A stretch of DNA of 64,000 nucleotides from Paraburkholderia azotifigens. Lineage in GTDB: Bacteria; Pseudomonadota; Gammaproteobacteria; Burkholderiales; Burkholderiaceae. Below are positions 8,322 to 19,386 of this stretch, piece by piece; position 1 is the stretch's first letter, and each line of letters opens with the position of its first letter. The position numbers and the translations under genes are program-made. The notes beneath the pieces are model-generated. The model had not been told where the DNA came from, did no database searches, and saw only the letters and a program-made list of their open reading frames with translations. The DNA is taken from positions 2,170,001-2,234,000 of the forward strand of contig NZ_VOQS01000003.1 of assembly GCF_007995085.1 (NCBI RefSeq), in the 5' to 3' direction.

Positions 8322-9857
8322 TCAATCTGTGCATTGCGCACATGTCGTCGCAGGCGCTTCGTGGCGTGGCGGACGCTGCGCCATCGCGCCGAACGTCGCG
8401 AAGCTGGCTGCCGCCAGCAGCCACACGCCGGCGCCTCCATACATCATCACCCAGTGGAAGCCTTGCACGAGCGCATCGTGTGCAATCTGCGGATCGAGTG
8501 CGGCGATGCGGCCCGCGGCAATCGCCGCGCTCATCGCGTGAATCTGCGCGGCGTCGTGCGCACCTGAAAGCGTACGCGACAACGACGCATCGACGCCCGC
8601 CACCAGCACGAAGCCCATCAACGCGATGTTGATCGCCAGCGCGATCATCCGCGCGCTCATGTCGATGCCCGACGCCATGCCCGCGCGCGCCGTCGACACG
8701 GCGCCCGTCGTCGTATTCGTCACGGTCGTGTTGGTGAGGCCGAGTCCCGCTCCCGCGACGATGCAGCCCGGCAGCATCGTGAGCCAGTTCGCGTGTTCCA
8801 CGGCGCTGCCCGCGCGCATCAGAAAGAAGCCCAGGCCGATCGTGAACAGCCCGCCCGGAATCACGAAGCCGGGATGATAGCGATGCGCGAGCCGCTCTGC
8901 GACCGGCGGCACGACGAGCGTCGGCAGCGTATAGGCCAGCAGCGCGAGTCCCGCGTGCAGATCGTCGTAGCCGAGCGCGTGATGAAAGTACACGGGCAGA
9001 TAGATCATGAAAGGCCAGAAGCTGAAGTTCATCGCCGCCGAGCCGATCAGCGCGCCCGAGAACTTGCGGATGCGAAACACGGAGAAGTCGAACATCGGAT
9101 GCGCGCTGACGCTCTCGGCGACGACGAAGCCGATCAGACACAGCGCGCTCGCCGCGACGATGCCGAGCGCGGGCAGGCTCGCGAAGCCGGGACCCGCACC
9201 TTGCGTGATATAGAACGCCACGCCGAACACGGCGAGCGACAACGTGACGACACCCCAAGCGTCGAGCTTCTGCGCATGCGGATCGCGCGATTCGCTCACG
9301 CCGCTCACGGCGAGCGCGATCGTCGCCAGCGCCAGCGGCGCGTGGACGAGAAACACCCACTGCCAGCCGATCAGCGCAACCGTCGCGCTGCCGATGATCG
9401 GCCCGAATCCCAGTCCGATGCCGAAGATGATGCCCCACGCGGCGAACGCCTTGACGCGCTCGTGTCCCTGCTGGAACTGATGCGACAGCACGGCGACCTG
9501 GCAGATCAGCATGGCGCCGCCGCTCGCGCCTTGCAGAAAGCGGCCCGCGATCAGCACGGCCATGTTGGGCGCGAGTCCGCATAGCAGCGACGTGATGCCG
9601 AACAGCGCAATGCTGACGACGAACACGCGCTTGCGCCCGTAGCGGTCCGCGAGCGTGCCCGTCGCCATCAGCACCGTCGTGCAGGCGATCGTGTAGGCGT
9701 TCATGACCCATTGCATGTCGTTGAAGTCGCCGTGCAACAGTTGTTCGAGTGTCGGCAGGATCGCGGGGACGCTGGAGATCTCCAGGCCGAACATCAGCGA
9801 CGACAGGCACGCGGCGAGCAGCGCCAGCGTGTTCTTGCGAGGAGGGAAAAACGGCAT
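8322..9857 (-). CDS. DHA2-family (EmrB/QacA type, 14-helix) MFS exporter
   Basis: A 511-residue, strongly hydrophobic protein. The order of motifs is that of 14-TMS drug:H+ antiporters: MQWVMNAYTI in helix 1-2, GTLADRYGRKRVF (motif A) after helix 2, and GIIFGIGLGFGPIIGSA (antiporter motif C) in helix 5. The start at 9857 (MPFFPPRKN) is preferred; the frame runs open further only because a 12-bp tandem repeat upstream is translatable. It is divergent from a LysR regulator with a shared inverted repeat between them, so LysR control is likely. Substrate is unknown. Confidence 0.85.
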   Translation of the reverse strand: MPFFPPRKNTLALLAACLSSLMFGLEISSVPAILPTLEQLLHGDFNDMQWVMNAYTIACTTVLMATGTLADRYGRKRVFVVSIALFGITSLLCGLAPNMAVLIAGRFLQGASGGAMLICQVAVLSHQFQQGHERVKAFAAWGIIFGIGLGFGPIIGSATVALIGWQWVFLVHAPLALATIALAVSGVSESRDPHAQKLDAWGVVTLSLAVFGVAFYITQGAGPGFASLPALGIVAASALCLIGFVVAESVSAHPMFDFSVFRIRKFSGALIGSAAMNFSFWPFMIYLPVYFHHALGYDDLHAGLALLAYTLPTLVVPPVAERLAHRYHPGFVIPGGLFTIGLGFFLMRAGSAVEHANWLTMLPGCIVAGAGLGLTNTTVTNTTTGAVSTARAGMASGIDMSARMIALAINIALMGFVLVAGVDASLSRTLSGAHDAAQIHAMSAAIAAGRIAALDPQIAHDALVQGFHWVMMYGGAGVWLLAAASFATFGAMAQRPPRHEAPATTCAQCTD

Positions 9858-9893
9858 GGCGGAAACCCGATACGAAGAAGGTGAGGCTACTAT

Positions 9894-9914
9894 ATCGGGA
9901 ACAATAGTCCCGAT
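9894..9914. promoter_or_regulatory. LysR-type operator candidate between exporter and regulator
   Basis: ATCGGGA (9894-9900), seven bases, TCCCGAT (9908-9914): an inverted repeat of the size recognised by LysR proteins. TTGACG, a good -35 match for the regulator's own promoter, starts at 9914. It sits in the 147-bp divergent space between the exporter and the LysR gene. Confidence 0.6.
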
Positions 9915-9945
9915 TGACGAGATGAATTCCGATGAATGATTCCTT

Positions 9946-9993
9946 GAGGGAACCAATGAGCGAACCAACGAGGGAATCAACGAGGGAATCAAT
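9946..9993. repeat. Four tandem 12-bp repeats upstream of the LysR gene
   Basis: Four near-identical units in a row: GAGGGAACCAAT, GAGCGAACCAAC, GAGGGAATCAAC, GAGGGAATCAAT, ending 11 bp before the LysR start at 10005. They would lie in the 5' leader of the regulator mRNA. Copy number may vary between strains. Confidence 0.8.
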
Positions 9994-10004
9994 GAGGCGC
10001 CCCA

Positions 10005-10913
10005 ATGGCTGACCGTCTCGATGGCGTGATGACCTTCGTGCAAGTGGTCGAAGCAGGCAGCTTCGCAGTCGCGGCGGAGCGCTTGAACCTGACGCGCTCG
10101 GCCGTCGGCAAGGTGATCGCGCGGCTCGAAACGCGCCTCGGCGTGCGCCTGATTCATCGCACGACGCGCAGCCAGAGCCTCACGGAAGACGGCCAGGCGT
10201 ACTACGAGCGCTGCGTGCGCGCGCTCGCCGAACTGGAGGCCGCCGAAGCCGAACTCGAAGGCGGCAGGCGCACGCCGCGTGGCCGGTTGCGCGTGAGCCT
10301 GCCGCTCGCATTCGGTCAGCTATGCGTCGCGCCCGTGCTGATGAATCTCGCGCGACGGCATCCGAAATTGCAGATCGACATGTCGTTCAGCGACAGGATG
10401 GTCGATCTCGTCGAAGAAGGTTTCGATCTCGCCGTGCGGATCGGCGAGTTGCGCGACAGCGCGAGTCTCGCGGCGCGGCGCCTCGGCGTGCAGTACACGA
10501 GCATCGGCGCGGCGCCGTCGTATCTGGCCCAACACGGCATGCCTTCGTCGCTCGACGAGATGGATGGGCGCGACGGTATCGTCTATGCGCGCGCCGGTGC
10601 GCTGGTGCCGTGGGATCTGCACGACGAACAATCGGGGCAGGTGAAGCGCGTGAAGATCCGCCCGCAACTGAGCATGGACGACGTGCAGGCGATTGCGTCG
10701 GCGGCGATTGCGGGTTTCGGGCTCGCGCGCATTCCGTCATGGCTGCTCGCGCGCTACGTGAAGACGGGTGAGCTGGTGCTGGTCAAAGGGCGTTGCAGCT
10801 TGCCGCCGCAGGACATCCACGTGGTGTGGCCGCAAACGCGGTATATGGCGTCGAAGACGCGCTGCGCGATCGATGCGCTCGTCGCCGGGATTCCGGCGTT
10901 GATCGAAGACTGA
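10005..10913 (+). CDS. LysR-family transcriptional regulator
   Basis: A 302-residue LysR protein. Residues about 5-62 are the winged helix (VVEAGSFAVAAERLNLTRSAVGKVIARLETRLGVRLIHRTTRS), and residues about 92-295 are the periplasmic-binding-like effector domain starting at GRLRVSLPLAFGQL. The closest subgroup by eye is the CrgA/AaeR-like LysR proteins. Divergent from the DHA2 exporter with an inverted repeat between them, so it probably controls that exporter and itself. The inducing ligand is unknown. Confidence 0.88.
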   Translation: MADRLDGVMTFVQVVEAGSFAVAAERLNLTRSAVGKVIARLETRLGVRLIHRTTRSQSLTEDGQAYYERCVRALAELEAAEAELEGGRRTPRGRLRVSLPLAFGQLCVAPVLMNLARRHPKLQIDMSFSDRMVDLVEEGFDLAVRIGELRDSASLAARRLGVQYTSIGAAPSYLAQHGMPSSLDEMDGRDGIVYARAGALVPWDLHDEQSGQVKRVKIRPQLSMDDVQAIASAAIAGFGLARIPSWLLARYVKTGELVLVKGRCSLPPQDIHVVWPQTRYMASKTRCAIDALVAGIPALIED

Positions 10914-10968
10914 CGCCGGCCGCTGCGCATGCGCGATGCGCATGCGGCCTGGCAGCCGATGCCCCGAA

Positions 10969-11382
10969 TCAGTCCGGCGCGTACTTGAACTCAGGCAACG
11001 CCTCCAGCGACCGTTTCGTCGCATCGGGCAACATCACCGACTTGCTGGTGATCTGCAGATCGCTCAACGGCACGGCGACATAGTGCTTGCCCATGCCGAG
11101 AAAGCCGCCCACCGACAGAATCGCGAACGCATTGTGTTCGGACGGCGAGACGATTACGTCGTCGATGGTGCCGATGCTGTCCTTGTCGCGGTTATAGACG
11201 GTCGTGCCGGACAGCTTCGATGCGCGAAAGCCGCTGCCCGTCTGCGTGACTTCCGTGCGGCGCTCGGTGATCGATTGCGGCGCGCCTTGCGCGAGCGCCG
11301 CTGTCGAAGCCGCAGCGAGGGCGCCCGCGAGCAGCGCGTTGGCAAGCGCGCGGCGGTAAGTCTTGTTCAGAGCCTGTTGCAC
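10969..11382 (-). CDS. Secreted PRC-barrel domain protein
   Basis: A 137-residue protein with an N-terminal signal peptide (hydrophobic stretch ending ALAQG near residue 33). Residues about 52-120 are a PRC-barrel: FRASKLSGTTVYNRDKDSIGTIDDVIVSP, then a FAILSVGGFLGMGKHYVAVPLSDLQ strand pair. Such small periplasmic PRC-barrel proteins are frequent in Burkholderiaceae and have no assigned biochemical role. It precedes nothing in its direction except the LysR 3' end, and it follows a tiny acidic ORF by 59 bp. Confidence 0.82.
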   Translation of the reverse strand: MQQALNKTYRRALANALLAGALAAASTAALAQGAPQSITERRTEVTQTGSGFRASKLSGTTVYNRDKDSIGTIDDVIVSPSEHNAFAILSVGGFLGMGKHYVAVPLSDLQITSKSVMLPDATKRSLEALPEFKYAPD

Positions 11383-11441
11383 GATATTGATCCTCCCTGA
11401 TTATTGTGCTGAACGGATGCGCGGACGCTGCCGGCTGCTCC

Positions 11442-11597
11442 CTATAGCTTGTCGTCCTCGTGATCGGGATCGACGTCGGGGTCGAGCGGCGGCGCGTCGG
11501 GATCCTGTGGCGGCCCGATGTCGGGCAAGTCGGTTTGCACGACATCGGACTGATCGGGGCGGATCGGGTTTTCGCCTTCGTTGGGCGTGGTCGACAT
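11442..11597 (-). CDS. Small acidic, probably disordered protein (51 residues)
   Basis: Short ORF starting at ATG 11597 with a strong ribosome binding site (AAGGAGGACC). The product is dominated by Asp and Pro (DLPDIGPPQDPDAPP, DPDVDPDHEDDKL) and has no predicted fold. The frame is open upstream to 11747, but the strong Shine-Dalgarno places the start here. Same direction as the PRC-barrel gene, 59 bp before it, so they may be co-transcribed. Function unknown; presented as a gene because of the ribosome binding site and low complexity typical of annotated Burkholderiaceae small proteins. Confidence 0.55.
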   Translation of the reverse strand: MSTTPNEGENPIRPDQSDVVQTDLPDIGPPQDPDAPPLDPDVDPDHEDDKL

Positions 11598-11709
11598 GGC
11601 CGGTCCTCCTTGGGTTGCGTTGCTGACGTCAACCTCGCCAGCAAGTTGCGCACCCGGCCGGGCGCGCGTGTTGCGGCCGCTTGTTCGGCCACCTGTTCCG
11701 GCCTGTACT

Positions 11710-12474
11710 TCAGGCGTCGTCGCTGGTATTCGCGAGCCGGGGCGCACGCTGTTTGTGCGCGGCTTCCGCTTCGGCGAGACGGCGCGTCGCTTCGCTCACT
11801 TCCTGACGGAACTGCACGAGCGCGTCGAGCGATGCGTCGGGCGGCTGCAAGGCCGACCACAGCACGTCGATCAGACGGTCCGCGGTGGCGTCGATATCGG
11901 TGCGGCGATTGCCGAGCGCGGCATCCCACAGCACGTGCTCCATCGGGCCGAACACGAGCGAGCGCAGCAGGCGCAGCGGCATGTCCGAGCGGACCTGTCC
12001 CGTCTGCTGACCCTGCGACAGCACGCGCATCAGCGGCGCCGTGTAGCGCCGTTGCAGCCCGGTGAGTTCTTCGCTGAGTTCATGCTGACGCGTGCGGCCT
12101 TCCGACAGCACGAGCGCGCACAGTCCCGTGCCGTTGACCAGCATCAGCCGCAAATGCGTGCGGACGATGAACGCGAACTGCTGGCGGATGCTGCCGTCGC
12201 GCGGCAGGCCCGATTCGATTGCTTCGATGATCTCGTCGTACCAGTCGCCGATCACGCGCGCGCACAACTCGCGCTTGCCGCGAAAGTAGCTGAACACCGT
12301 GGCTTCGGAGATGCCGAGCCGCTGCGCGATCTCCGCCGTGGTCGCGCGCTCGTAACCCTTTTCGGAAAAGACGTCGCGGCCCGCCTGAAGAATCTCCTTC
12401 ACGCGTTGCTGCGACTTGCGTCCCGCCGGCTGGCGGCGCGATGCCGGCACTTCGGCCCTTGCTACGCCCATCAT
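11710..12474 (-). CDS. TetR-family regulator upstream of the liu operon (LiuQ candidate)
   Basis: A 254-residue TetR protein. The helix-turn-helix lies at residues about 22-70 (RVKEILQAGRDVFSEKGYERATTAEIAQRLGISEATVFSYFRGKRELC); the rest is an all-helical ligand domain with a long C-terminal helix. It is divergent from isovaleryl-CoA dehydrogenase, and a perfect palindrome (12562-12580) lies between. A TetR regulator called LiuQ is known to control branched-chain acyl-CoA degradation in beta-proteobacteria, so that identity is plausible but not proven here. Two adjacent ATG codons (12474, 12471) are possible starts. Confidence 0.8.
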   Translation of the reverse strand: MMGVARAEVPASRRQPAGRKSQQRVKEILQAGRDVFSEKGYERATTAEIAQRLGISEATVFSYFRGKRELCARVIGDWYDEIIEAIESGLPRDGSIRQQFAFIVRTHLRLMLVNGTGLCALVLSEGRTRQHELSEELTGLQRRYTAPLMRVLSQGQQTGQVRSDMPLRLLRSLVFGPMEHVLWDAALGNRRTDIDATADRLIDVLWSALQPPDASLDALVQFRQEVSEATRRLAEAEAAHKQRAPRLANTSDDA

Positions 12475-12561
12475 ATGAGTCCAGTTCAGATTTCGGAGCC
12501 GGGAGGCTCCGTTGCGGCCGATACTATCACGGTAAATAGGCGCTGATAACGCATCGGCGAA

Positions 12562-12580
12562 TTTTGAGTGACACTCAAAA
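12562..12580. promoter_or_regulatory. Palindromic operator candidate for the TetR regulator
   Basis: TTTTGAGTG, one central A, CACTCAAAA: a perfect 19-bp palindrome, 88 bp upstream of the TetR start and about 220 bp upstream of liuA. Just downstream is a possible sigma-70 promoter for liu: TTGACG (12588-12593), 17 bp, TGAAAT (12611-12616). The operator just upstream of the -35 fits repressor or activator control by the divergent TetR protein. Confidence 0.65.
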
Positions 12581-12799
12581 ATACTGATTGACGCTTACGT
12601 AAATCTGGAGTGAAATGCGCTCTATGCCGCCGCGCACCGGGCTAATGTCGGATGAATCGACTGTTCCTGACGATTGCGTGACGATTGCGCGGCGGGGCCG
12701 GCTGAGCCCGGCTCAGAACAATGGCCTGATGCAAATAGCTTGATGCGAAGGCGCTTGCAGCACGCAAGCCGCCCGCGACGAACTCCTGGAGACACACAG

Positions 12800-13981
12800 A
12801 TGAGCAACTTGCCCGGTTTGCAGTTCCCGCTTGGTGAAGAGATCGAGATGCTGCGCGACAGCGTCGCGTCGTTTGCGGCGAAAGAGATCGCGCCGCGTGC
12901 GGGCGAAATCGACCGCACCGACCAGTTCCCGATGGACCTGTGGAAGAAATTCGGCGATCTGGGCGTGCTCGGCATGACCGTCTCCGAGGAATACGGCGGC
13001 GCGAACATGGGCTACACGGCGCACATGATCGCGATGGAAGAAATCTCGCGCGCGTCGGCATCGGTCGGCCTGTCGTACGGCGCGCATTCGAATCTGTGCG
13101 TGAACCAGATTCACCGCAACGGCTCGGCGGCGCAGAAAGAGAAGTATCTGCCGAAGCTGGTGTCGGGCGAACATGTCGGCGCACTCGCCATGAGCGAGCC
13201 GAACGCCGGTTCCGACGTGGTCAGCATGAAGCTGCGCGCGCAGAAGAAGGGCGACCATTACGTGCTGAACGGCACGAAGATGTGGATCACCAATGGCCCT
13301 GACTGCGACACGCTCGTCGTCTACGCGAAGACGGATATCGAAGCCGGCCCGCGTGGCATCACGGCGTTCATCGTCGAGAAGGGCATGAAGGGCTTTTCCG
13401 TCGCGCAGAAGCTGGACAAGCTCGGCATGCGCGGCTCGCACACGGGCGAACTCGTGTTCGAGAACGTCGAAGTGCCGGAAGAGAACATCCTCGGCGAACT
13501 GAACGGCGGCGTGAAGGTGCTGATGAGCGGCCTCGACTACGAGCGCGCCGTGCTCGCGGGCGGTCCGACGGGCATCATGATGGCCGTGATGGATGCCGTC
13601 GTGCCGTACATCCACGACCGCAAGCAGTTCGGCCAGTCGATCGGCGAATTCCAGCTGATCCAGGGCAAGGTCGCGGATCTGTACACGACGCTGCAGGCGT
13701 GCCGCGCGTATCTGTACGCAGTGGGCCGCCAGCTCGACACGCTCGGTTCGGGCCACGCGCGCCAGGTGCGCAAGGATTGTGCGGGCGTGATTCTGTACAC
13801 GGCGGAAAAGGCCACGTGGATGGCGGGCGAAGCGATTCAGATTCTCGGCGGCAATGGCTACATCAACGAGTATCCCGTCGGCCGTCTGTGGCGCGATGCG
13901 AAGCTCTATGAAATCGGTGCGGGCACGAGCGAAATCCGCCGCATGCTGATCGGCCGCGAACTGTTCGCGGAAACGATGTAA
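12800..13981 (+). CDS. liuA: Isovaleryl-CoA dehydrogenase
   Basis: A 393-residue acyl-CoA dehydrogenase, the usual family length. It would oxidise isovaleryl-CoA to 3-methylcrotonyl-CoA with FAD in the leucine pathway. Signature segments are [12 protein letters not shown] (about 128-139), MWITNGPD, and the catalytic base Glu248 in [11 protein letters not shown], the position that distinguishes isovaleryl-CoA dehydrogenase from short-chain relatives. The C-terminus has the family motif [18 protein letters not shown] 12800 follows TCCTGGAGACACACAG. First gene of liuABCD, 19 bp before liuB. Confidence 0.93.
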   Translation: MSNLPGLQFPLGEEIEMLRDSVASFAAKEIAPRAGEIDRTDQFPMDLWKKFGDLGVLGMTVSEEYGGANMGYTAHMIAMEEISRASASVGLSYGAHSNLCVNQIHRNGSAAQKEKYLPKLVSGEHVGALAMSEPNAGSDVVSMKLRAQKKGDHYVLNGTKMWITNGPDCDTLVVYAKTDIEAGPRGITAFIVEKGMKGFSVAQKLDKLGMRGSHTGELVFENVEVPEENILGELNGGVKVLMSGLDYERAVLAGGPTGIMMAVMDAVVPYIHDRKQFGQSIGEFQLIQGKVADLYTTLQACRAYLYAVGRQLDTLGSGHARQVRKDCAGVILYTAEKATWMAGEAIQILGGNGYINEYPVGRLWRDAKLYEIGAGTSEIRRMLIGRELFAETM

Positions 13982-14000
13982 ACGTCTGCCAGGACACGAC

Positions 14001-15608
14001 ATGCCGATCATCGAATCGAAATTGAATCCGCGCTCGGACGATTTTCGCACCAACGCGGCCGCGCTCGAAGCGCTCGTCGAAGACCTGAAGGCGAAGATCA
14101 GCAAGCTCGCGCTGGGCGGCGGTCCGGCTGCGCGCGACAAGCACGTGTCGCGTGGCAAGCTGCTGCCGCGCGATCGCATCGCGCAACTGCTCGATCCGGG
14201 CACGCCGTTTCTCGAACTGTCGCAACTCGCGGCGTTCGGCATGTATGGCGACGATGCACCGGGCGCAGGCGTCATCACGGGCATCGGGCGCATTGCGGGC
14301 CAGGAATGCGTGATCGTCTGCAACGACGCGACCGTGAAGGGCGGCACATACTATCCGGTGACGGTGAAGAAGCACGTGCGCGCGCAGGAGATCGCCGAAG
14401 AAAACCGCTTGCCGTGCGTGTATCTCGTCGATTCGGGCGGCGCGAATCTGCCGAATCAGGACGACGTGTTTCCCGACCGCGATCACTTCGGCCGCATCTT
14501 CTACAACCAGGCGAACCTGTCCGCGCAGGGCATTCCGCAGATCGCCGTCGTGATGGGCTCGTGCACGGCGGGCGGCGCGTATGTGCCCGCGATGAGCGAC
14601 GAATCGATCATCGTCAAGAATCAAGGCACGATCTTTCTGGGCGGACCGCCGCTGGTGAAAGCGGCAACGGGCGAAGAAGTCAGCGCGGAAGACCTCGGCG
14701 GCGGCGACGTGCATACGCGTCTTTCCGGCGTCGCCGATCATCTCGCGCAAAACGATGCGCATGCGTTGTCGATTGCGCGCAGCATCGTCGGCAATCTGAA
14801 CCGGCGCAAGGACGTGCCCGTCGCGATGCAGGAACCAAAGCCGCCGCGCTACGACACGAAGAGCATCTACGGCGTGATTCCCGTCGATACGCGCAAGCCG
14901 TTCGATATCCGCGAAGTGATCGCGCGCATCGTCGACGACTCCGCTTTCGACGAATTCAAGGCACGTTACGGCACAACGCTCGTGTGCGGCTTCGCGCATA
15001 TCTGGGGGCACCCCGTCGGCATTGTCGCGAACAACGGCATTCTGTTTTCCGAGTCGGCCCTGAAGGGCGCGCACTTCATCGAGCTGTGCGCGCAGCGCAA
15101 GATTCCCCTCGTGTTCCTGCAGAACATCACGGGCTTCATGGTGGGCCGCAAGTACGAGAACGAAGGCATCGCGCGCAACGGCGCGAAGATGGTGACGGCC
15201 GTCGCCACGGCGAAGGTGCCGAAGTTCACGGTGATCATCGGCGGCTCGTTCGGCGCAGGCAATTACGGCATGTGCGGCCGCGCATATTCGCCGCGCTTCC
15301 TGTGGATGTGGCCGAACGCGCGCATCTCGGTGATGGGCGGCGAACAGGCGGCGTCGGTGCTCGCGACGGTCAAGCGCGACGGCATCGAAGCGAAGGGCGG
15401 CACATGGACGCCCGAACAGGAAGAAGCATTCAAGCAGCCAATCCGCGAACAGTACGAGCATCAGGGCCATCCGTATTACGCGAGCGCACGCTTGTGGGAC
15501 GACGGCGTGATCGATCCCGCGCAGACGCGCGACGTGCTGGGTCTCGGTCTGTCGGCGTCGATGAATGCGCCGATCGAAGACACGCGCTTCGGCGTGTTCC
15601 GCATGTAA
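14001..15608 (+). CDS. liuB: 3-methylcrotonyl-CoA carboxylase, carboxyltransferase (beta) subunit
   Basis: A 535-residue biotin-dependent carboxyltransferase that moves carboxyl from carboxybiotin to 3-methylcrotonyl-CoA. N- and C-terminal crotonase-like halves are evident: [22 protein letters not shown] at residues about 39-60, [22 protein letters not shown] in the N-half, and [38 protein letters not shown] in the C-half. Length matches known MccB (about 535). It lies between liuA and liuC with short gaps, and its partner subunit is liuD in the same operon. Confidence 0.93.
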   Translation: MPIIESKLNPRSDDFRTNAAALEALVEDLKAKISKLALGGGPAARDKHVSRGKLLPRDRIAQLLDPGTPFLELSQLAAFGMYGDDAPGAGVITGIGRIAGQECVIVCNDATVKGGTYYPVTVKKHVRAQEIAEENRLPCVYLVDSGGANLPNQDDVFPDRDHFGRIFYNQANLSAQGIPQIAVVMGSCTAGGAYVPAMSDESIIVKNQGTIFLGGPPLVKAATGEEVSAEDLGGGDVHTRLSGVADHLAQNDAHALSIARSIVGNLNRRKDVPVAMQEPKPPRYDTKSIYGVIPVDTRKPFDIREVIARIVDDSAFDEFKARYGTTLVCGFAHIWGHPVGIVANNGILFSESALKGAHFIELCAQRKIPLVFLQNITGFMVGRKYENEGIARNGAKMVTAVATAKVPKFTVIIGGSFGAGNYGMCGRAYSPRFLWMWPNARISVMGGEQAASVLATVKRDGIEAKGGTWTPEQEEAFKQPIREQYEHQGHPYYASARLWDDGVIDPAQTRDVLGLGLSASMNAPIEDTRFGVFRM

Positions 15609-15632
15609 CGCTGCGAGCAAGGAGCCAATACC

Positions 15633-16430
15633 ATGCAAAACGCGATGCAATACGAGAACCTCATCGTCGCGTTCGATAACGGCGTCGCCACGGTTACGCT
15701 GAATCGCCCGGACGTGCGTAACGCGTTCAACGAAGCGATGATCGCGGAACTCACGTCCGTGTTCAAAGCGCTGAACGAGCGCGACGACGTGCGCGCCGTC
15801 GTGCTTGCGGCGAACGGCAAGTCCTTCTGTGCCGGCGCGGACCTGAACTGGATGAAGAAGATGGCCGGTTACTCGGACGACGAGAACCGCGCCGATGCAA
15901 TGCGTCTCGCCGATATGCTCGCGTCGATCTACCGCTGCAACAAGCCGGTGATCGCGCGTGTGAACGGCGATGCGTACGCGGGCGGCATGGGCCTGATTTC
16001 GGCGTGCGACATCGTGGTCGCCGTGGATAGCGCGAAGTTCTGTCTGTCCGAAGCGCGCCTCGGCCTCATTCCCGCGACGATCGCGCCGTATGTGATCCGC
16101 GCGCTCGGCGAGCAGGCATCGCGCCGTTACTTCATGACGGCGGAAGCGTTCGATTGCGCGACGGCGTATCGGCTCGGCTTCGTCAGCGAATGCGTGAGCG
16201 TCGACAAGCTCGACGAAACCGTGCAGCAGCTCGCGGCGACGTTGTGCGCGAACGGTCCGCAAGCGGTGAAGGCCTGCAAGCAGCTGGTGCACGACATCGC
16301 GGGCCGCGAAATCAGCGCGGCGCTGATCGAGGATACGGCGGTGCGGATTGCGAGAACGCGCGCGGGCGCGGAAGGGCGCGAAGGCGTCGCATCGTTCCTC
16401 GAGAAACGCTCGCCTTCGTGGCGCGGTTGA
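15633..16430 (+). CDS. liuC: Methylglutaconyl-CoA hydratase (enoyl-CoA hydratase family)
   Basis: A 265-residue crotonase-fold enzyme expected to hydrate 3-methylglutaconyl-CoA to HMG-CoA. Visible features are VTLNRPDVRNAFNEAM near the N-terminus, the oxyanion segment GKSFCAGADLNWMKKM (about 66-81) and GDAYAGGMGLISACDIVVA (about 112-130). The start at 15633 is supported by AAGGAGCC a few bases upstream. Located between the two carboxylase subunit genes, as in other proteobacterial liu operons; stop is 44 bp before liuD. Confidence 0.9.
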   Translation: MQNAMQYENLIVAFDNGVATVTLNRPDVRNAFNEAMIAELTSVFKALNERDDVRAVVLAANGKSFCAGADLNWMKKMAGYSDDENRADAMRLADMLASIYRCNKPVIARVNGDAYAGGMGLISACDIVVAVDSAKFCLSEARLGLIPATIAPYVIRALGEQASRRYFMTAEAFDCATAYRLGFVSECVSVDKLDETVQQLAATLCANGPQAVKACKQLVHDIAGREISAALIEDTAVRIARTRAGAEGREGVASFLEKRSPSWRG

Positions 16431-16474
16431 TTCGAACGCTGCAACGGCACAGAACAAACTCATCGAGACACCTC

Positions 16475-18487
<2,013 letters not shown>

Positions 18488-18509
18488 GGCTTGTTTTAAG
18501 GGCTGGACG

Positions 18510-19298
18510 TCATGCGAGGCGCGCGTAGTTCGCTACGCGCGCCTCGCTTTCCATTTGACGGATGCTGTCGTAGGCTTCGGGCGGCAAGTTTGCGAAGCTC
18601 TTGAGTTTCAGGCGGCGCGCGCGTTCATGATCCGTCGTCAACGCTTCATGCAACGCGGCGCGCAATGCGCCCGCCTGTTCGCGCGAAACATGCTTCGATG
18701 CGATCAACGGCAGTCCGGGCGATGAGCGCGTGTAACCGATGCCGCGCAAACGGCCTGTCAGTTCGGGATACGCGTCGCGCGCGAAAGCCATCGTGACGCA
18801 ATCGATCGCAGCGACGTCCGCCCGATTGTCCGCTACGGCATGCAGCGAGCCGAGATGTGAGCCTGTCTCCCGTGTCTCGCCGAAGAACCTGCCATCGCGT
18901 GCATACGGCGCCACCGTGTGCCGCAAGGCGTTGTAGCCGCTGTTCGAATCGGCGGCATTGAAGGCGGCGCGCGCGCCGCGGCAGGCTTCGATCGAATCGG
19001 ATGGCGCGTCGCTGCGCGTCACGATCACGCTCGAATAGTTCGCACCGTCGCAGCCTGGTGCGTCGAATTCGGGTGTCGCAATCAGTTGCACATACTCGTT
19101 CAGACCGAGCACGTACGGATAGCCGCAAGTCTGTGACAGCAGCAGATCGGGACGCCGCCAGAACGCGTGCAGATCGTCCCGTTCGACGATCGCGGCGGCG
19201 GGTTCGACACGGCGCAGCACGTCAGCGAGCAGCGCGTGCCAGTCGGCTGCGAGCGCGGGCGAGACGTTGTACATCGGCAGGGCGGCGATCTTGTTCAT
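18510..19298 (-). CDS. PhnD-like periplasmic-binding-fold protein without signal peptide
   Basis: A 262-residue protein of the phosphate/phosphonate-binding (PhnD-like) substrate-binding family: starts MNKIAALPMYNVSPALAADWHALL, with DLLLSQTCGYPYVLGL (about 51-66), the hinge-region VIVTRSDAP and AFNAADSNSGYNALRH, then AVADNRADVAAIDCVTM. There is no signal peptide and no ABC ATPase or permease nearby, so it may act in the cytoplasm as a sensor, or as a stand-alone binding protein. It converges on liuD, with only 22 bp between the stop codons; a perfect hairpin occupies its last codons. Confidence 0.75.
   Translation of the reverse strand: MNKIAALPMYNVSPALAADWHALLADVLRRVEPAAAIVERDDLHAFWRRPDLLLSQTCGYPYVLGLNEYVQLIATPEFDAPGCDGANYSSVIVTRSDAPSDSIEACRGARAAFNAADSNSGYNALRHTVAPYARDGRFFGETRETGSHLGSLHAVADNRADVAAIDCVTMAFARDAYPELTGRLRGIGYTRSSPGLPLIASKHVSREQAGALRAALHEALTTDHERARRLKLKSFANLPPEAYDSIRQMESEARVANYARLA
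18514..18547. terminator. Perfect 15-bp hairpin at the liuD / PhnD-like convergence
   Basis: GCGAGGCGCGCGTAG (18514-18528), loop TTCG, CTACGCGCGCCTCGC (18533-18547). It starts 27 bp after the liuD stop and is followed by CTTT only, so as a liuD terminator it lacks a proper T-run. On the other strand it encodes the last residues of the PhnD-like protein. It may still stop or stabilise the liu mRNA. Confidence 0.55.
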
Positions 19299-19386
19299 GG
19301 AGGCGATTCTAAACGCGCCCCGCGCCTCGTGCATCGCGTCAGCCGCATTGTGCTGCGGCCCGGTCAGACACAGTGAAACGATGAAG

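Noticed and set aside
12588..12616. Binding site of a MerR-type LiuR regulator (TTGACGCTTACGTAAA)
   Set aside because: The resemblance is partial, and the divergent regulator is TetR type, so it is noted only as part of a possible promoter.
13863..16463. 866-codon minus-strand ORF across liuB and liuC
   Set aside because: Shadow ORF: low-complexity Arg/His content, no motif, and fully covered by well-supported liu genes on the plus strand.
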